A stretch of DNA of 64,000 bases from Nocardia tengchongensis (GTDB lineage: Bacteria; Actinomycetota; Actinomycetes; Mycobacteriales; Mycobacteriaceae), in the NCBI RefSeq assembly GCF_018362975.1, contig NZ_CP074371.1, forward strand, positions 7,378,001 to 7,442,000, given 5' to 3'. The position numbers and the translations under genes were made by a program. Positions within the stretch are counted from its first letter, which is position 1, and each line of letters starts with the position of its first letter. Below the pieces are notes generated by a model. The model did no database searches. It had not been told where the DNA came from and saw only the letters and a program-made list of their open reading frames with translations. Below, in pieces: positions 8,009 through 16,639 of the stretch.

Positions 8009-9151
8009 TCAGGGCAGCCACCGTACAGCGGTGACTTCGCGCAGGTGAATCAGGAGGTCGAAGGCGGTGGGCAGATCACGAATCGCCAAGTGCTCGTCGG
8101 CATCCCGGACCGGGTCGTAGACGCCGCTGATCACCCGCAGCTTGGCGGGACCGGGGATCGGATCGACGCGCAGATCCCGCCAGAGCCGCGCCGGGCCCGC
8201 CGCGCCGAGCCGCGCGTCCAGGAAATCCGATGCCGGAGCGGGGATCTCGGCCACCCCGAGATCGCCGTGATGGAACCCGATCGCGACAGCGGCATAGTCG
8301 CTGCCGAAGTGCTCGCGCAGGACGCTGCCCACACTGGCGGTCGAGCCCTGTCCCCCGGCCAGGCCGATCGCGGCCGGCGCGGCGGAGACGTGGGAGATGC
8401 CGTCCCAGTACACGGTGCGCAGCCCCGAGCGCCGGTAGTGGTCGAGGATCGACGCCGCCCACAGCTCGGCCTCCCCGGCATAGCTGCCCCGGCCCGCGAC
8501 GCTGTGCCGATGGAAGTCCTCGATCAGAGCCATTCGGGCCCGGACGTTTTCGCCGATCCCCGGAATCGAGCTCACCAGTGCCGACGCGTCGCGGGCGTGC
8601 TCGGCGAAGGGACGCCCGGGGTGGACGCCGCGGGCCCGCTGGACGTGCTCGTCGAGGGTGTGCGCGGTCCGGATGGGGTCCAGGTGCGCGGCCAGCTCGG
8701 CCGCGCGGCCGGGAGCGTGGGCGCGGACCGCCTCGAGCACGGTGTCGTAGTCCTGCGGCTTGGCCTGCGCGGGTTTGACTCCGATGACGCGGATCTGATC
8801 GTCGGGGTGGGCCCGATTGAATTCCCGGATCCAGGTCAGGGCCTCCACCATTTCCGTTGTGCGCCAGGGCCGCCAGGCCGCATCGAGGGCCGAGGCCGCG
8901 GTGCTCACTCCCTGGCGGACGTATGCGTCGAGCGTCTCGCCGACATCGGCGCTGTCCTGCACCGCCAGCGTGCGGAAGCCGTGGCGCTCGACCAGATTCC
9001 GGAAGATGCGGTCCCGCACGGCGAAGGTCTCGTGGGCGAAGCGCGTCGATTCACCGATGCCGACGACGACCGCGCCGGACAGTGAGTGCGCCGAGGTCTC
9101 GATGGTCGCGGCGTCGAAGGGCGTGACTGCGAGGGTGGTTTCGATCGACAT
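8009..9151 (-). CDS. erythromycin esterase-like protein with altered active site
   Basis: 380 aa related to the Ere family (EreA/EreB and succinoglycan-synthesis relatives), which hydrolyse esters and macrolactones using essential Glu and His residues. The family motif appears as GIGESTRFAHE near residues 31-41, but the His normally after GEST/GEAT is Arg37. The downstream acidic position (usually A-x-E) reads AVQD. Both changes suggest loss or change of the classic activity. The ATG at 9151 is chosen over a TTG at 9172. It ends 29 bp before the unknown 349-aa gene and starts 17 bp after the TetR gene ends, so the three may form one leftward unit. Confidence 0.75.
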   Translation of the reverse strand: MSIETTLAVTPFDAATIETSAHSLSGAVVVGIGESTRFAHETFAVRDRIFRNLVERHGFRTLAVQDSADVGETLDAYVRQGVSTAASALDAAWRPWRTTEMVEALTWIREFNRAHPDDQIRVIGVKPAQAKPQDYDTVLEAVRAHAPGRAAELAAHLDPIRTAHTLDEHVQRARGVHPGRPFAEHARDASALVSSIPGIGENVRARMALIEDFHRHSVAGRGSYAGEAELWAASILDHYRRSGLRTVYWDGISHVSAAPAAIGLAGGQGSTASVGSVLREHFGSDYAAVAIGFHHGDLGVAEIPAPASDFLDARLGAAGPARLWRDLRVDPIPGPAKLRVISGVYDPVRDADEHLAIRDLPTAFDLLIHLREVTAVRWLP

Positions 9152-9168
9152 GACCCCACCCAACAACC

Positions 9169-9765
9169 TCAACCAATGTTCATGTCAAGCAGCGCGTCGA
9201 CACGCGCTCCCAGCGCTTTCCCGGCCGCCAGCAGCGGTTCGGTCGAGCGCAGGGTCCGGCTCATGACGAATGCCCCTTCCAGCGCACACAGAATGGCCAC
9301 CATCAATTCCCGGGCATCGGCGTCGCCCAGGCCGCGGCGCACGAAATAGCTTGCCCCCTCGTCGATCCACGAATTCATGACCTCGGCCGCCACCTCGCGG
9401 ATCCGGGGTTCGCTGTCGCCGACCTCCCCGGCGACGGTCGCGACCGGGCACATGTTCATCCAGCCGCTCTGCTCGATGGTCTCGGCGGCGGCCACGAAGG
9501 CGGCGGGAACCGCTTCGCGCAGATCGGCGTGCGCGTCCATCAGCAGCGGCAGCAGCTGGATGTACACCGCGCCCGAGGTGCGCAGCGCCTCGGCGGCGAT
9601 GGCCGATTTCCCGGCCGGGAAGTGGTGATAGAGCGAGCCCATCGGGGCCCCCGACGCGGCGGTGATCTGTTTGACGGTGATCGCGCTGTAGCCCTGCGCG
9701 CGCATGAGTTCGGCGACGGCGGTGACCAGGCGGTCACGGGTGGTGGTTGACAGTTTCTCGGGCAC
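9169..9765 (-). CDS. TetR regulator, LmrA/YxaF-like
   Basis: 198 aa. The N-terminal TetR helix-turn-helix includes QITAASGAPMGSLYHHFPAGK, a sequence typical of the LmrA/YxaF subgroup, and the helical ligand domain has the matching C-terminal type. It is divergent from the alpha/beta-hydrolase at 9820. The 54-bp gap holds TAGA-GCG-TCTA and CTAGAG/CTCTAG repeats resembling the TAGAC-type half-sites of that subgroup, so autoregulation and control of the hydrolase are likely. Confidence 0.85.
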   Translation of the reverse strand: MPEKLSTTTRDRLVTAVAELMRAQGYSAITVKQITAASGAPMGSLYHHFPAGKSAIAAEALRTSGAVYIQLLPLLMDAHADLREAVPAAFVAAAETIEQSGWMNMCPVATVAGEVGDSEPRIREVAAEVMNSWIDEGASYFVRRGLGDADARELMVAILCALEGAFVMSRTLRSTEPLLAAGKALGARVDALLDMNIG

Positions 9766-9773
9766 AGGTCCAG

Positions 9774-9806
9774 ACTAGAGCAAACGCACTAGAGCGTCTA
9801 CTCTAG
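9774..9806. promoter_or_regulatory. TetR operator cluster between divergent genes
   Basis: Contains two direct ACTAGAG copies (9774-9780 and 9788-9794), an inverted CTCTAG (9801-9806) and the inner palindrome TAGA-GCG-TCTA (9790-9800). It fills most of the gap between the TetR gene and the alpha/beta-hydrolase. Confidence 0.6.
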
Positions 9807-9819
9807 AGGGGAGAAGGCC

Positions 9820-10668
9820 ATGCCCGTAGTCGAGGTCAGCGCTGGACGAGTGCACTACACCGAGCGGGGCGAAGGGCCACCGGTGGTCTTGCTGCACGGC
9901 CTGCTGATGAACCACACGGTGTGGGACCAGGTGCTCGGCAAGCTGCCCGGCGGCTTCCGCTACGTGCTGCCGGATCTGCCGCTGGGCGCGCATCCCGAAC
10001 CCCTGCGCGCGGACGCCGACCTGACCATGCGGGGACTGAACCAGCTGGTCGCGGAGTTCCTGGCGGCGCTCGATCTCCGCGATGTGACGCTGGTGCACAG
10101 CGATTGGGGCGGCGGGCTGTTCCTCACCGCCTACGGCCTGGACGAACGCGTCGCACGCTTGATCGTGCTGCCCTGCGAGGCCTTCGGGAACTTCCCGCCC
10201 GGACTGCCCGGCAAGACGGCCGTCCTCGCGTGCGCGGTGCCCGGCGGAATCACGCTGGCGCTGCGGCAGTTACGGGTGCCGTGGCTGCGGTCCACCCCGG
10301 TGATGTTCGGCTGGATGGCGCGGCGCCGCCTCGACGACGACCTGGTCCGCGGCTGGACCGAACCGGGCCTGCGGGACAAGCGGATTCAGCGGGACCTGCT
10401 CGCGTATGCGCGCTCGCACCGCTCCAAGGCCGAGTTCGTCGCGAATACCGAAGCGCTGCGCGATTTCCCGGGCGAGGCGCTGATCCTGTGGTCCTCGGCG
10501 GGCAAGGTGATGCCGCGCGAGCACGGCCGCCGCCTGGCCGAACTGATCCCCAAGGCCCGGCTGGTCGAGATCGACGACGCCTATGTGCTGTCGATGCTCG
10601 ATCGACCCGATGCCGTGGCCGCGGCCATGTCGGCCTTTCTGACCGGGGCGGTCGTCGAACCCGGATAG
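9820..10668 (+). CDS. alpha/beta-hydrolase with Asp at the nucleophile position
   Basis: 282 aa with the fold signatures VVLLHG near residue 22 and a nucleophile elbow reading HSDWGGG (D95-W96-G97-G98). Asp-Trp here is the haloalkane-dehalogenase pattern rather than the Ser of esterases. The later elements are not canonical: the acid loop reads LWSSAGKVMP without an Asp, and where a GH is expected the sequence is IDDAYVLSML. It may therefore be a divergent dehalogenase/epoxide-hydrolase relative or catalytically altered. SD-like AGGGGAGAAGG precedes the ATG. It is divergent from an LmrA-like TetR gene that probably controls it. Confidence 0.75.
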   Translation: MPVVEVSAGRVHYTERGEGPPVVLLHGLLMNHTVWDQVLGKLPGGFRYVLPDLPLGAHPEPLRADADLTMRGLNQLVAEFLAALDLRDVTLVHSDWGGGLFLTAYGLDERVARLIVLPCEAFGNFPPGLPGKTAVLACAVPGGITLALRQLRVPWLRSTPVMFGWMARRRLDDDLVRGWTEPGLRDKRIQRDLLAYARSHRSKAEFVANTEALRDFPGEALILWSSAGKVMPREHGRRLAELIPKARLVEIDDAYVLSMLDRPDAVAAAMSAFLTGAVVEPG

Positions 10669-10744
10669 GGCGGGTCCGGTTTCGGTATCGTCGGCGGGAC
10701 GGGCCGCACAACGCCGTGTCGGCACTCGAACAGAGGGAGACACG

Positions 10745-11674
10745 ATGCCCAGCGCGCTCAGCCGGATCGTGCCCTGGTACCTGCGGGTCACCCGCGCCAA
10801 CCGGCCCTTCGTCACCGCGGCGGGCGCCCGGCAGCGCATTCGTGAGCGCACGCTGCGACCGCTGCCCTACGGCCCGCCGCGCCGGCTGCGCTCCGATGTC
10901 GAGATCACCGTGCGCCAGGATTCCGTCCGGCCCGTCTACACGCTGACACCGCGCTCCGGTCGCGCCCGCGGCAATGTCGTCTACGCGCACGGCGGCGGCT
11001 GGGTCAACGAGATCGCCCGGCAGCACTGGCAGCTGGCCGCCGAGATCGCGGCCCGCGCGGAAACCACTGTCACGCTTCCCATCTACCCGCTGATTCCGTT
11101 CGGGACCGCCGATCGGGTGATACCGGCCTTCGCCGAACTGGTCCTGGCCAACCGGGCCGAATACGGCGAGGTGTGCCTGGCCGGCGATTCGGCCGGCGGG
11201 CAGATCTCGCTCTCGACGGCGATCCTTTTGCGCGACGAATACGACGTGATCCTGCCGCGCACGGTGCTGATCTCGCCCGCGCTGGATCTCTCGCTGAGCA
11301 ATCCGGAGATCGCCGACGTACAGCCGCTCGACCCGTGGCTGGGCCGCGCCGGCGGCCTGGTGCTCGGCGACCGCTGGCGCGGGCCGCTGCCGATCACCGA
11401 CCCGCGGGTCAGCCCGCTGTTCGCCGACTTCGCCGGGCTCGGGCCGCTGACCGTCTTCAGCGGCACCCACGACATCCTGATGCCGGACGTGCGGCTGCTG
11501 GTCGGCAAGGCGCGGGCCGCGGGCGTGCGGGTCGACTATCACGAGGAGGCGGAGCTGGTGCACGTCTACCCGCTGACGCCGACCCCGGAAGGCCGTAAGG
11601 CGCGCGCCGTCATGATCGACAGCTTGCGCACGGCGCTGACCCGGCCGAACAGTTCGGAGCCCTCGGCTCGCTGA
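10745..11674 (+). CDS. alpha/beta-hydrolase, hormone-sensitive-lipase/esterase type
   Basis: 309 aa. The oxyanion motif YAHGGGW is followed by GDSAGG (nucleophile Ser), an acidic element GTHDILMPD and a candidate catalytic His in LVHVYPL, giving a complete triad of the HSL-type carboxylesterases. AGAGGGAGA precedes the ATG at 10745. It is separated from the preceding hydrolase by 76 bp and could be in the same unit. The substrate is probably an acyl ester; no closer assignment is possible. Confidence 0.85.
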   Translation: MPSALSRIVPWYLRVTRANRPFVTAAGARQRIRERTLRPLPYGPPRRLRSDVEITVRQDSVRPVYTLTPRSGRARGNVVYAHGGGWVNEIARQHWQLAAEIAARAETTVTLPIYPLIPFGTADRVIPAFAELVLANRAEYGEVCLAGDSAGGQISLSTAILLRDEYDVILPRTVLISPALDLSLSNPEIADVQPLDPWLGRAGGLVLGDRWRGPLPITDPRVSPLFADFAGLGPLTVFSGTHDILMPDVRLLVGKARAAGVRVDYHEEAELVHVYPLTPTPEGRKARAVMIDSLRTALTRPNSSEPSAR

Positions 11675-11677
11675 GCG

Positions 11678-12130
11678 TCAGTCCGTCCCGGGTCCCTGCT
11701 CGGCGAGCCACTTGCGGGCGCGGGTGGCCGAGGCGCGCGAGAGCCAGGCGTCCTGCACCACTTCGGTCAGCTCCGCCAGTGTCAGCTCGGGAATTCGGGT
11801 GCCGCGCACCAGAACCGACAGGTGGCCGTCGAAGTGCGGCGTCGTGAAGAAGGGTGAGCCCGGGTCCTGGGTCAAGGCCAGTTTGTCGTCCTCGGAGGGC
11901 ACCCAGAGGACGATGACGTCGTCGTAGCGTTCCCCGGTCTCCGGATCGAAGGCGTCCGGGCGCGGAGTGCGGAAGAAGATGAAGGACTTGCCGCCGACCT
12001 GATAGACCGGATTGCTCGCGGGCCCTTGGACGACGGTCACGTGCGGCATGGCTTTCGCCAGCGCGTGGACGTCGGCGAGGCGGGCGCGACGGGTTCTGCT
12101 CGGCACCCGGTCGAGTGTATCGCCGCTCAC
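11678..12130 (-). CDS. MmcQ/YjbR-family (DUF419) protein
   Basis: 150 aa resembling the MmcQ/YjbR family. It has a central FFTTPHFDGHLSVLVR segment and a C-terminal helix with DAWLSRASATRARKWLAE, matching the W-x-x-x-A-P/RA pattern of the family. Members have a CyaY-like fold; some are annotated as DNA-binding without firm evidence. The start is a GTG; a GTG 24 bp further in is an alternative. It converges with the esterase (3-bp gap) and is divergent from the LuxR regulator. Confidence 0.75.
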   Translation of the reverse strand: MSGDTLDRVPSRTRRARLADVHALAKAMPHVTVVQGPASNPVYQVGGKSFIFFRTPRPDAFDPETGERYDDVIVLWVPSEDDKLALTQDPGSPFFTTPHFDGHLSVLVRGTRIPELTLAELTEVVQDAWLSRASATRARKWLAEQGPGTD

Positions 12131-12205
12131 CTTCGCGAAGCCCGCGAGCTGTGTTTATGCGAGCCTGCTGGCACTGAATGCGGCAAATCACATAGGTTGG
12201 ACGCC

Positions 12206-14509
12206 ATGGCGCGGCGTGTCAATGGAAACCTCCCCGAGGAGGTCACTTCCTTCGTCGGCCGTCGAGCGGAGTTGGCAACCGCCAAGCGACTCCTGCCCAC
12301 GACCCGCGTGCTGACCCTGCTGGGCCCCGGCGGCATGGGCAAGACCCGCCTCTCGCGGCAGATCGGGCATCTGGTGTCGCGGGCCTTCCCGGACGGAGTG
12401 TGGCTGGTAGAGCTGGCCGACGTCCTGGATCCGGGACTGGTCACGCTGAGTGTGGCGGAGGCGCTGGATCTGCGCGACGAGTCCACCGCGCCGCTGCCCC
12501 GGCTCACCGAATTCCTGGCCGACAAGCGGCTGTTGCTGATTCTGGACAACTGTGAGCATCTGATCGAGGCGTGCGCCACGCTGGTCGGCCGGATCATCGC
12601 CACCACCCCCGATGTGCGGGTGCTGGCGACCAGCCGCGAGGTGCTCGGCATCCCCGGCGAACAGGTGATGCCGGTGCCGCCGCTGACCGTGTCCGACACC
12701 CCCGGCGAGGAGGGCGACGCGCTGCAGCTGTTCGTCGAACGCGCCAGCGCCGCCAATCCCGGCTTCGAGGCCACCGCCGCCAATCGGGCGGTGCTGGCCG
12801 AGATCTGCCGCCGGCTCGAGGGTATGCCGCTGGCGCTGGAGCTGGCGGCGTTGCGGCTGCGCATGTTCACCCCCGAGCAGATCCTGGACCGCCTCGACGA
12901 CACCATGGGGCTGCTCAGCGCCGGACCGCGCACCGCGCCGCAGCGGCAGCAGACCATCGAGGGTGCGATCCGCTGGAGCTACAACCTGTGCACCGCGGCC
13001 GAACAGACGCTGTGGGAACAGCTTTCGGTCTTCGCCGGCGGTTTCGACATCGACGCCGCGGAGGCGGTGTGCGAGCTCGCGCCGGGCGCGCTGATCGAGG
13101 CGCTCACCGGACTGGTGGACAAGTCGGTGGTGATGCTGCGCTTCGACGGCGACGTGGCGCGGTACTCGATGCTGGAGCCGATCCGCCAGTTCGCCGCCGA
13201 CCGGCTCGCCGAACGCGGTACCGCACAGCAGGTTCGGGCCCGCCACCGCGAGCACTATCGGCAGCTGGCCATGCGCGGGCAGACCGCGTACTGGACCGGC
13301 GAGGACGTGGACTGGTTCCGCGAACTGAGCCGCGAGCACGCGAATCTGCGCGCCGCGCTGCGTTCCGGGCTGGAAGACGATCCGTTGCGCACCATGGCCA
13401 CCGTCACGGTGCTGCGGCCGTTCTGGGAGCACAACCGGTTCCTGTCCGAGGGCTACCGCTGGCTCACCGATTCGCTCAGCCGCAACCCGGAGCGCACCGC
13501 CGAACGGGCCAAGGCGCTGTCCTCGGCGGCGTCGCTGGCGGCCCTGCTCGGTGATCAGGAGTCCGCGGCCCGGCTGGTGGCCGAGTGCATGGAATTGGCC
13601 GCCACCCTGGACGACGACGACATCCTCGCCGAGGTGGCGCTGGACCGGTCGCTGCTGGCTTTCGCCTCCGACCGCGAGCGTTCCCTGGAACTGGGCCGCA
13701 GCGCCATCGCGCTGGCGGCCGAGCACGGGCAGCGCGCCATCGAAATGGATTCGCACGCCTTCTCTTTCATGGCCGCCATGGTGCTCGAGGCGCCCGGCCG
13801 CACCGAACTGGCCGAACGTTTCCTGGAACTCACCGACCACTCCGGCTCGCATCTGCTGGGCGGGCTGGCGCTGTGGACGGTCGGGATCGACCACTGGCGG
13901 CGCGGCGAACTCGAGGCCGCCGCCGAGTTCCACGGCCGCGCCATCGAGCAGCTGGCCCTGTTCGAGCGCTGCATCTGGCTGTCGTCGGCCTTCGAGGGCC
14001 TGGCCTGGACGGTCTCCGCGGGCGGCGACCACGAGCGGGCCGCGCGCCTGCTGGGCGCGGCGGAATCGCTGCAGCGCAGCACGATCCGGCTGGCGCACAC
14101 CATCACCGTCGCGGTCGGCGAGAAGGAACGGCTCAAGGTTCGGGAAGCCCTGGGCGAGGACGCTTTCCGCACCGCGTTCGGGGCGGGCGCGAGCCTGCCG
14201 CTGAGCGAGGCCATCGACTACGCGCTCGGCCACACCGCCGCGCCCGAACCGGAGCCCGTCGCCGCGCCGCCTGCCCTCAAGCGCGCCGCCCGCACGACGA
14301 CCGCGACGCTGTCGGAGACCAATATGCTGACCCGCCGCCAGAAGGACGTGGCCCGGCTGGTCGCGGCCGGGCACAGCAACAAACGGATCGCCGCCGATCT
14401 GGTCATCTCGGTGCGCACCGCCGAGACCCATGTCGAGCACATCCTCACCAAACTGGGCCTGACCTCCCGCACCCAGCTCGCGGCCTGGGCCCACGAACAC
14501 GACCTGTAG
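12206..14509 (+). CDS. large ATP-binding LuxR-family regulator
   Basis: 767 aa. The N-terminal NTPase domain carries Walker A GPGGMGKTRL (about 40-49) and a Walker B-like LLILDNCEHL. A long helical, TPR-like middle follows. The C-terminus is a LuxR helix-turn-helix (TRRQKDVARLVAAGHSNKRI, then a recognition helix with VRTAETHVEHIL). The domain order is that of the LAL-like/AfsR-related STAND regulators of actinomycetes. The ATG at 12206 begins just before the conserved TSFVGR start of the NTPase. The unknown 209-aa gene follows by 22 bp and is probably co-transcribed. Target genes are unknown. Confidence 0.88.
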   Translation: MARRVNGNLPEEVTSFVGRRAELATAKRLLPTTRVLTLLGPGGMGKTRLSRQIGHLVSRAFPDGVWLVELADVLDPGLVTLSVAEALDLRDESTAPLPRLTEFLADKRLLLILDNCEHLIEACATLVGRIIATTPDVRVLATSREVLGIPGEQVMPVPPLTVSDTPGEEGDALQLFVERASAANPGFEATAANRAVLAEICRRLEGMPLALELAALRLRMFTPEQILDRLDDTMGLLSAGPRTAPQRQQTIEGAIRWSYNLCTAAEQTLWEQLSVFAGGFDIDAAEAVCELAPGALIEALTGLVDKSVVMLRFDGDVARYSMLEPIRQFAADRLAERGTAQQVRARHREHYRQLAMRGQTAYWTGEDVDWFRELSREHANLRAALRSGLEDDPLRTMATVTVLRPFWEHNRFLSEGYRWLTDSLSRNPERTAERAKALSSAASLAALLGDQESAARLVAECMELAATLDDDDILAEVALDRSLLAFASDRERSLELGRSAIALAAEHGQRAIEMDSHAFSFMAAMVLEAPGRTELAERFLELTDHSGSHLLGGLALWTVGIDHWRRGELEAAAEFHGRAIEQLALFERCIWLSSAFEGLAWTVSAGGDHERAARLLGAAESLQRSTIRLAHTITVAVGEKERLKVREALGEDAFRTAFGAGASLPLSEAIDYALGHTAAPEPEPVAAPPALKRAARTTTATLSETNMLTRRQKDVARLVAAGHSNKRIAADLVISVRTAETHVEHILTKLGLTSRTQLAAWAHEHDL

Positions 14510-14531
14510 GCCACCGAGGACGGGGTACCGC

Positions 14532-15161
14532 ATGATTCCGATCGACGACTACACCCGAACCCGCGAAAACCTGCACGCGGTGGCCGAACAGCTACTGGCC
14601 GGGCCGGAATACCGGCGCAGCAAGACGATTCGGCTGGCCCCGGCCGCCGGCGGGTTCGCCACGGTGAAAGCGCCGGAACTCGCGGTGCGCGAGGACGTCC
14701 TGCTGCTCGACGGCGCACCGGTCGGGACACTGCACGGCGCGACCATCGCCGACCTGGCCACAGCGGCGGGTGTCGAACCCGGGATGCCCGACGGCGTCTA
14801 TGCGGGCCGCACGACTGTCGACCCGAATACCCCATTGTGGATCGACACCGAGTCGTCCCGGATCCTCACCCGCGCTTACGAACTCGGCGATGCCGCGCTG
14901 CGCGCGCTGGCGCCCGATCACACGCCGGTGCTCTGGTCCGAGCACTTCGACCTCGGGATCGACGTCGACGAGGTCAACTACGGCGTCTCCCCCGGCGACA
15001 GCCTGATCCCCGAGCCGTACGCCTATGTCGGCCCGTGGACGCCCCGGACCGGAGACTTCTGGAACCAGTCCTTCGGGGCGGCCCGAACCATGCGCGAACT
15101 CGACGGGGCGGACGCCCTGCTCGAGTTCTTCAGCGACGGCCGCCGCAACGCCACGGCGTGA
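14532..15161 (+). CDS. hypothetical protein, 209 aa
   Basis: I do not recognise the family. Soluble and acidic, with no signal peptide or membrane helix. A conserved-looking C-terminal stretch contains GVSPGDSLIPEPYAYVGPW and FWNQSFGAARTMREL, which reads like a folded enzyme or ligand-binding domain. It starts 22 bp after the LuxR-type regulator and ends 10 bp before the convergent DinB gene. Co-transcription with the regulator is likely. Confidence 0.65.
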   Translation: MIPIDDYTRTRENLHAVAEQLLAGPEYRRSKTIRLAPAAGGFATVKAPELAVREDVLLLDGAPVGTLHGATIADLATAAGVEPGMPDGVYAGRTTVDPNTPLWIDTESSRILTRAYELGDAALRALAPDHTPVLWSEHFDLGIDVDEVNYGVSPGDSLIPEPYAYVGPWTPRTGDFWNQSFGAARTMRELDGADALLEFFSDGRRNATA

Positions 15162-15171
15162 CGCCGCCGCG

Positions 15172-15696
15172 TCACTGGTAGCCGGTGGCGCCGTCGATGC
15201 GTTCGCGCAGCAGGTCGGCGTGACCGGCGTGGCGGCCGTACTCCTCGATCATGTGCAGGTAGATCCAGCGCAGCGACAGATCCGTGCCGGTGCGGGGGTG
15301 GATGGCGGTGTGGTCCAGCGACAGATCGGCGATCGCCTTGTCGCACAGCGCGATCTCCTCGAGGAAGCGGGCGTGGTCGGCTTCGGCCTGCTCGGCGACG
15401 GTGTCGTCGAAATCGCCGTCGCGGTTCGACTCGTCGGAGTAGATGTACCCGAGTTCCTCACCCGCCGCGCGCATCCGGAACCAGCCGCGCTCCACCTCGG
15501 TCATGTGCCGGATCAGGCCCAGCAGCGACATGCTGGACGGTTCCACGCTGCGGGTCGCGAGCTGAGCGCCGGTGAGGCCCTGGCATTTCCACAGCAGGAT
15601 CTCGCGGCCACGGGTGAGCAGGGAGTGCAGCACGGCGCGCTCGTCGCCGACGAGCAGCTGCGGGGAACGGGTGACCTCGGGGGCTGTCCACGTCAT
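15172..15696 (-). CDS. DinB-family (DUF664) putative metal-dependent enzyme
   Basis: 174 aa four-helix-bundle protein. The metal-ligand His pattern of the DinB/DUF664 group is visible: LIRHMTEVERGWF near residue 60 and, at the C-terminus, HMIEEYGRHAGHADLLRE. Some relatives act in mycothiol-linked detoxification as thiol transferases or isomerases, but the substrate cannot be predicted here. It converges with the 209-aa gene. Confidence 0.85.
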   Translation of the reverse strand: MTWTAPEVTRSPQLLVGDERAVLHSLLTRGREILLWKCQGLTGAQLATRSVEPSSMSLLGLIRHMTEVERGWFRMRAAGEELGYIYSDESNRDGDFDDTVAEQAEADHARFLEEIALCDKAIADLSLDHTAIHPRTGTDLSLRWIYLHMIEEYGRHAGHADLLRERIDGATGYQ

Positions 15697-15736
15697 GATC
15701 GGACTCTAACGCCGGGCCCGAATCCGGGAAAACGAA

Positions 15737-15768
15737 ATTCGGGGGTGGGAAATCTCCCACCCCCGAAT
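15737..15768 (-). terminator. terminator after the HsaD-like gene
   Basis: A perfect 14-bp stem (15737-15750 with 15755-15768) around an AATC loop. Read on the minus strand it is followed by a T-rich stretch, as expected for the end of the leftward HsaA/HsaD-like pair, which stops at 15785. Confidence 0.8.
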
Positions 15769-15784
15769 CACGGGAAATCGCTTG

Positions 15785-16639
15785 CTACAGACCGTTGTTC
15801 AGGAAGTCGATCACCGAACGCTCGAAAGCATCCTTGCGCTCCACCATGACCCAGTGGCCGCAGCGGGCGAAGGTGCGCAGGTCCGCGTTGGGGATCTGCC
15901 GGGCCGCGAAGAGCGAGCCCTCCACCGGGGTGACCCGGTCGTCGCGACCCCACAGGATCAGCACTTCCTGCTTGATGCCCTTGAGCCGCGCCCACAGCGG
16001 AACCGGTTCGGCCAGCTTCGGGTTGTAGAAGGTGGCGTAGGCGTCGCGCAGCGCGGCCTGACCCTTCGGGTCGGCGGCGGCCTTCAGGCGCTTGGCGACG
16101 AGTTCCTCGGTCAGGGTGGCCGGGTTGGAGACCATGGCCCGCAGGAAGCCCATGGCCTTCTCGTCGCTGGGGTTCATGTTGAACTCCATGAGCCGGTTGA
16201 TGCCCTCGGACGGTTCGGGTCCGAGGATGTTCACCCCGACCCCGCCGGGGGCCATCAGCACCACGCGGTCCACGCGGCCCGGGTGCTCGAGCGCGAGCAG
16301 GGTCGCGACCGTGCCGCCCATGGAATTGCCCAGCACGTGCGCCTTTTCCAGGCCCAGCTCGTCGAGCAGCCCGATCACCGCGTCGGCGGCGATGCGCAGG
16401 TAGTTGCGCTCGTACACCTCCGGGCGGCCGCTCTCGCCGAAGCCCGGCTGATCCAGGATCAGGCAGCGGAAGTGCTGGGCCAGCACCGGCAGGTTCTCAC
16501 CGAAGTTGGCCCAGCCGGAGACGCCCGCGCCGGAGCCGTGCAGCAGCACCAGCGCCGGGCCCTCGCCGGCCTCGTGATAGCGGAGCTTGTGACCGTCGAC
16601 GGTCACCCACTTGGTGGTGCTCTCCGCGGTGAGGGTCAT
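15785..16639 (-). CDS. meta-cleavage-product hydrolase, HsaD-like
   Basis: 284 aa alpha/beta-hydrolase that cleaves C-C bonds in vinylogous 1,5-diketones. Oxyanion segment HGSGAGVSGWANFGENL, nucleophile S106 in GNSMGG, acid D234 in GRDDRV and H262 in GHWVMVE give a full triad of the BphD/HsaD group. It overlaps the stop of the HsaA-like gene by one base (TGATG), so translation is coupled. In sterol degradation HsaD acts on the 4,9-DSHA meta-cleavage product. No HsaC dioxygenase is adjacent, so its role could also be in another aromatic pathway. Confidence 0.85.
   Translation of the reverse strand: MTLTAESTTKWVTVDGHKLRYHEAGEGPALVLLHGSGAGVSGWANFGENLPVLAQHFRCLILDQPGFGESGRPEVYERNYLRIAADAVIGLLDELGLEKAHVLGNSMGGTVATLLALEHPGRVDRVVLMAPGGVGVNILGPEPSEGINRLMEFNMNPSDEKAMGFLRAMVSNPATLTEELVAKRLKAAADPKGQAALRDAYATFYNPKLAEPVPLWARLKGIKQEVLILWGRDDRVTPVEGSLFAARQIPNADLRTFARCGHWVMVERKDAFERSVIDFLNNGL

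Noticed and set aside
12188..14533. A 781-codon minus-strand frame opposite the LuxR-type regulator
   Set aside because: Antisense shadow with no recognisable motif; the plus-strand gene has complete NTPase and HTH motifs.
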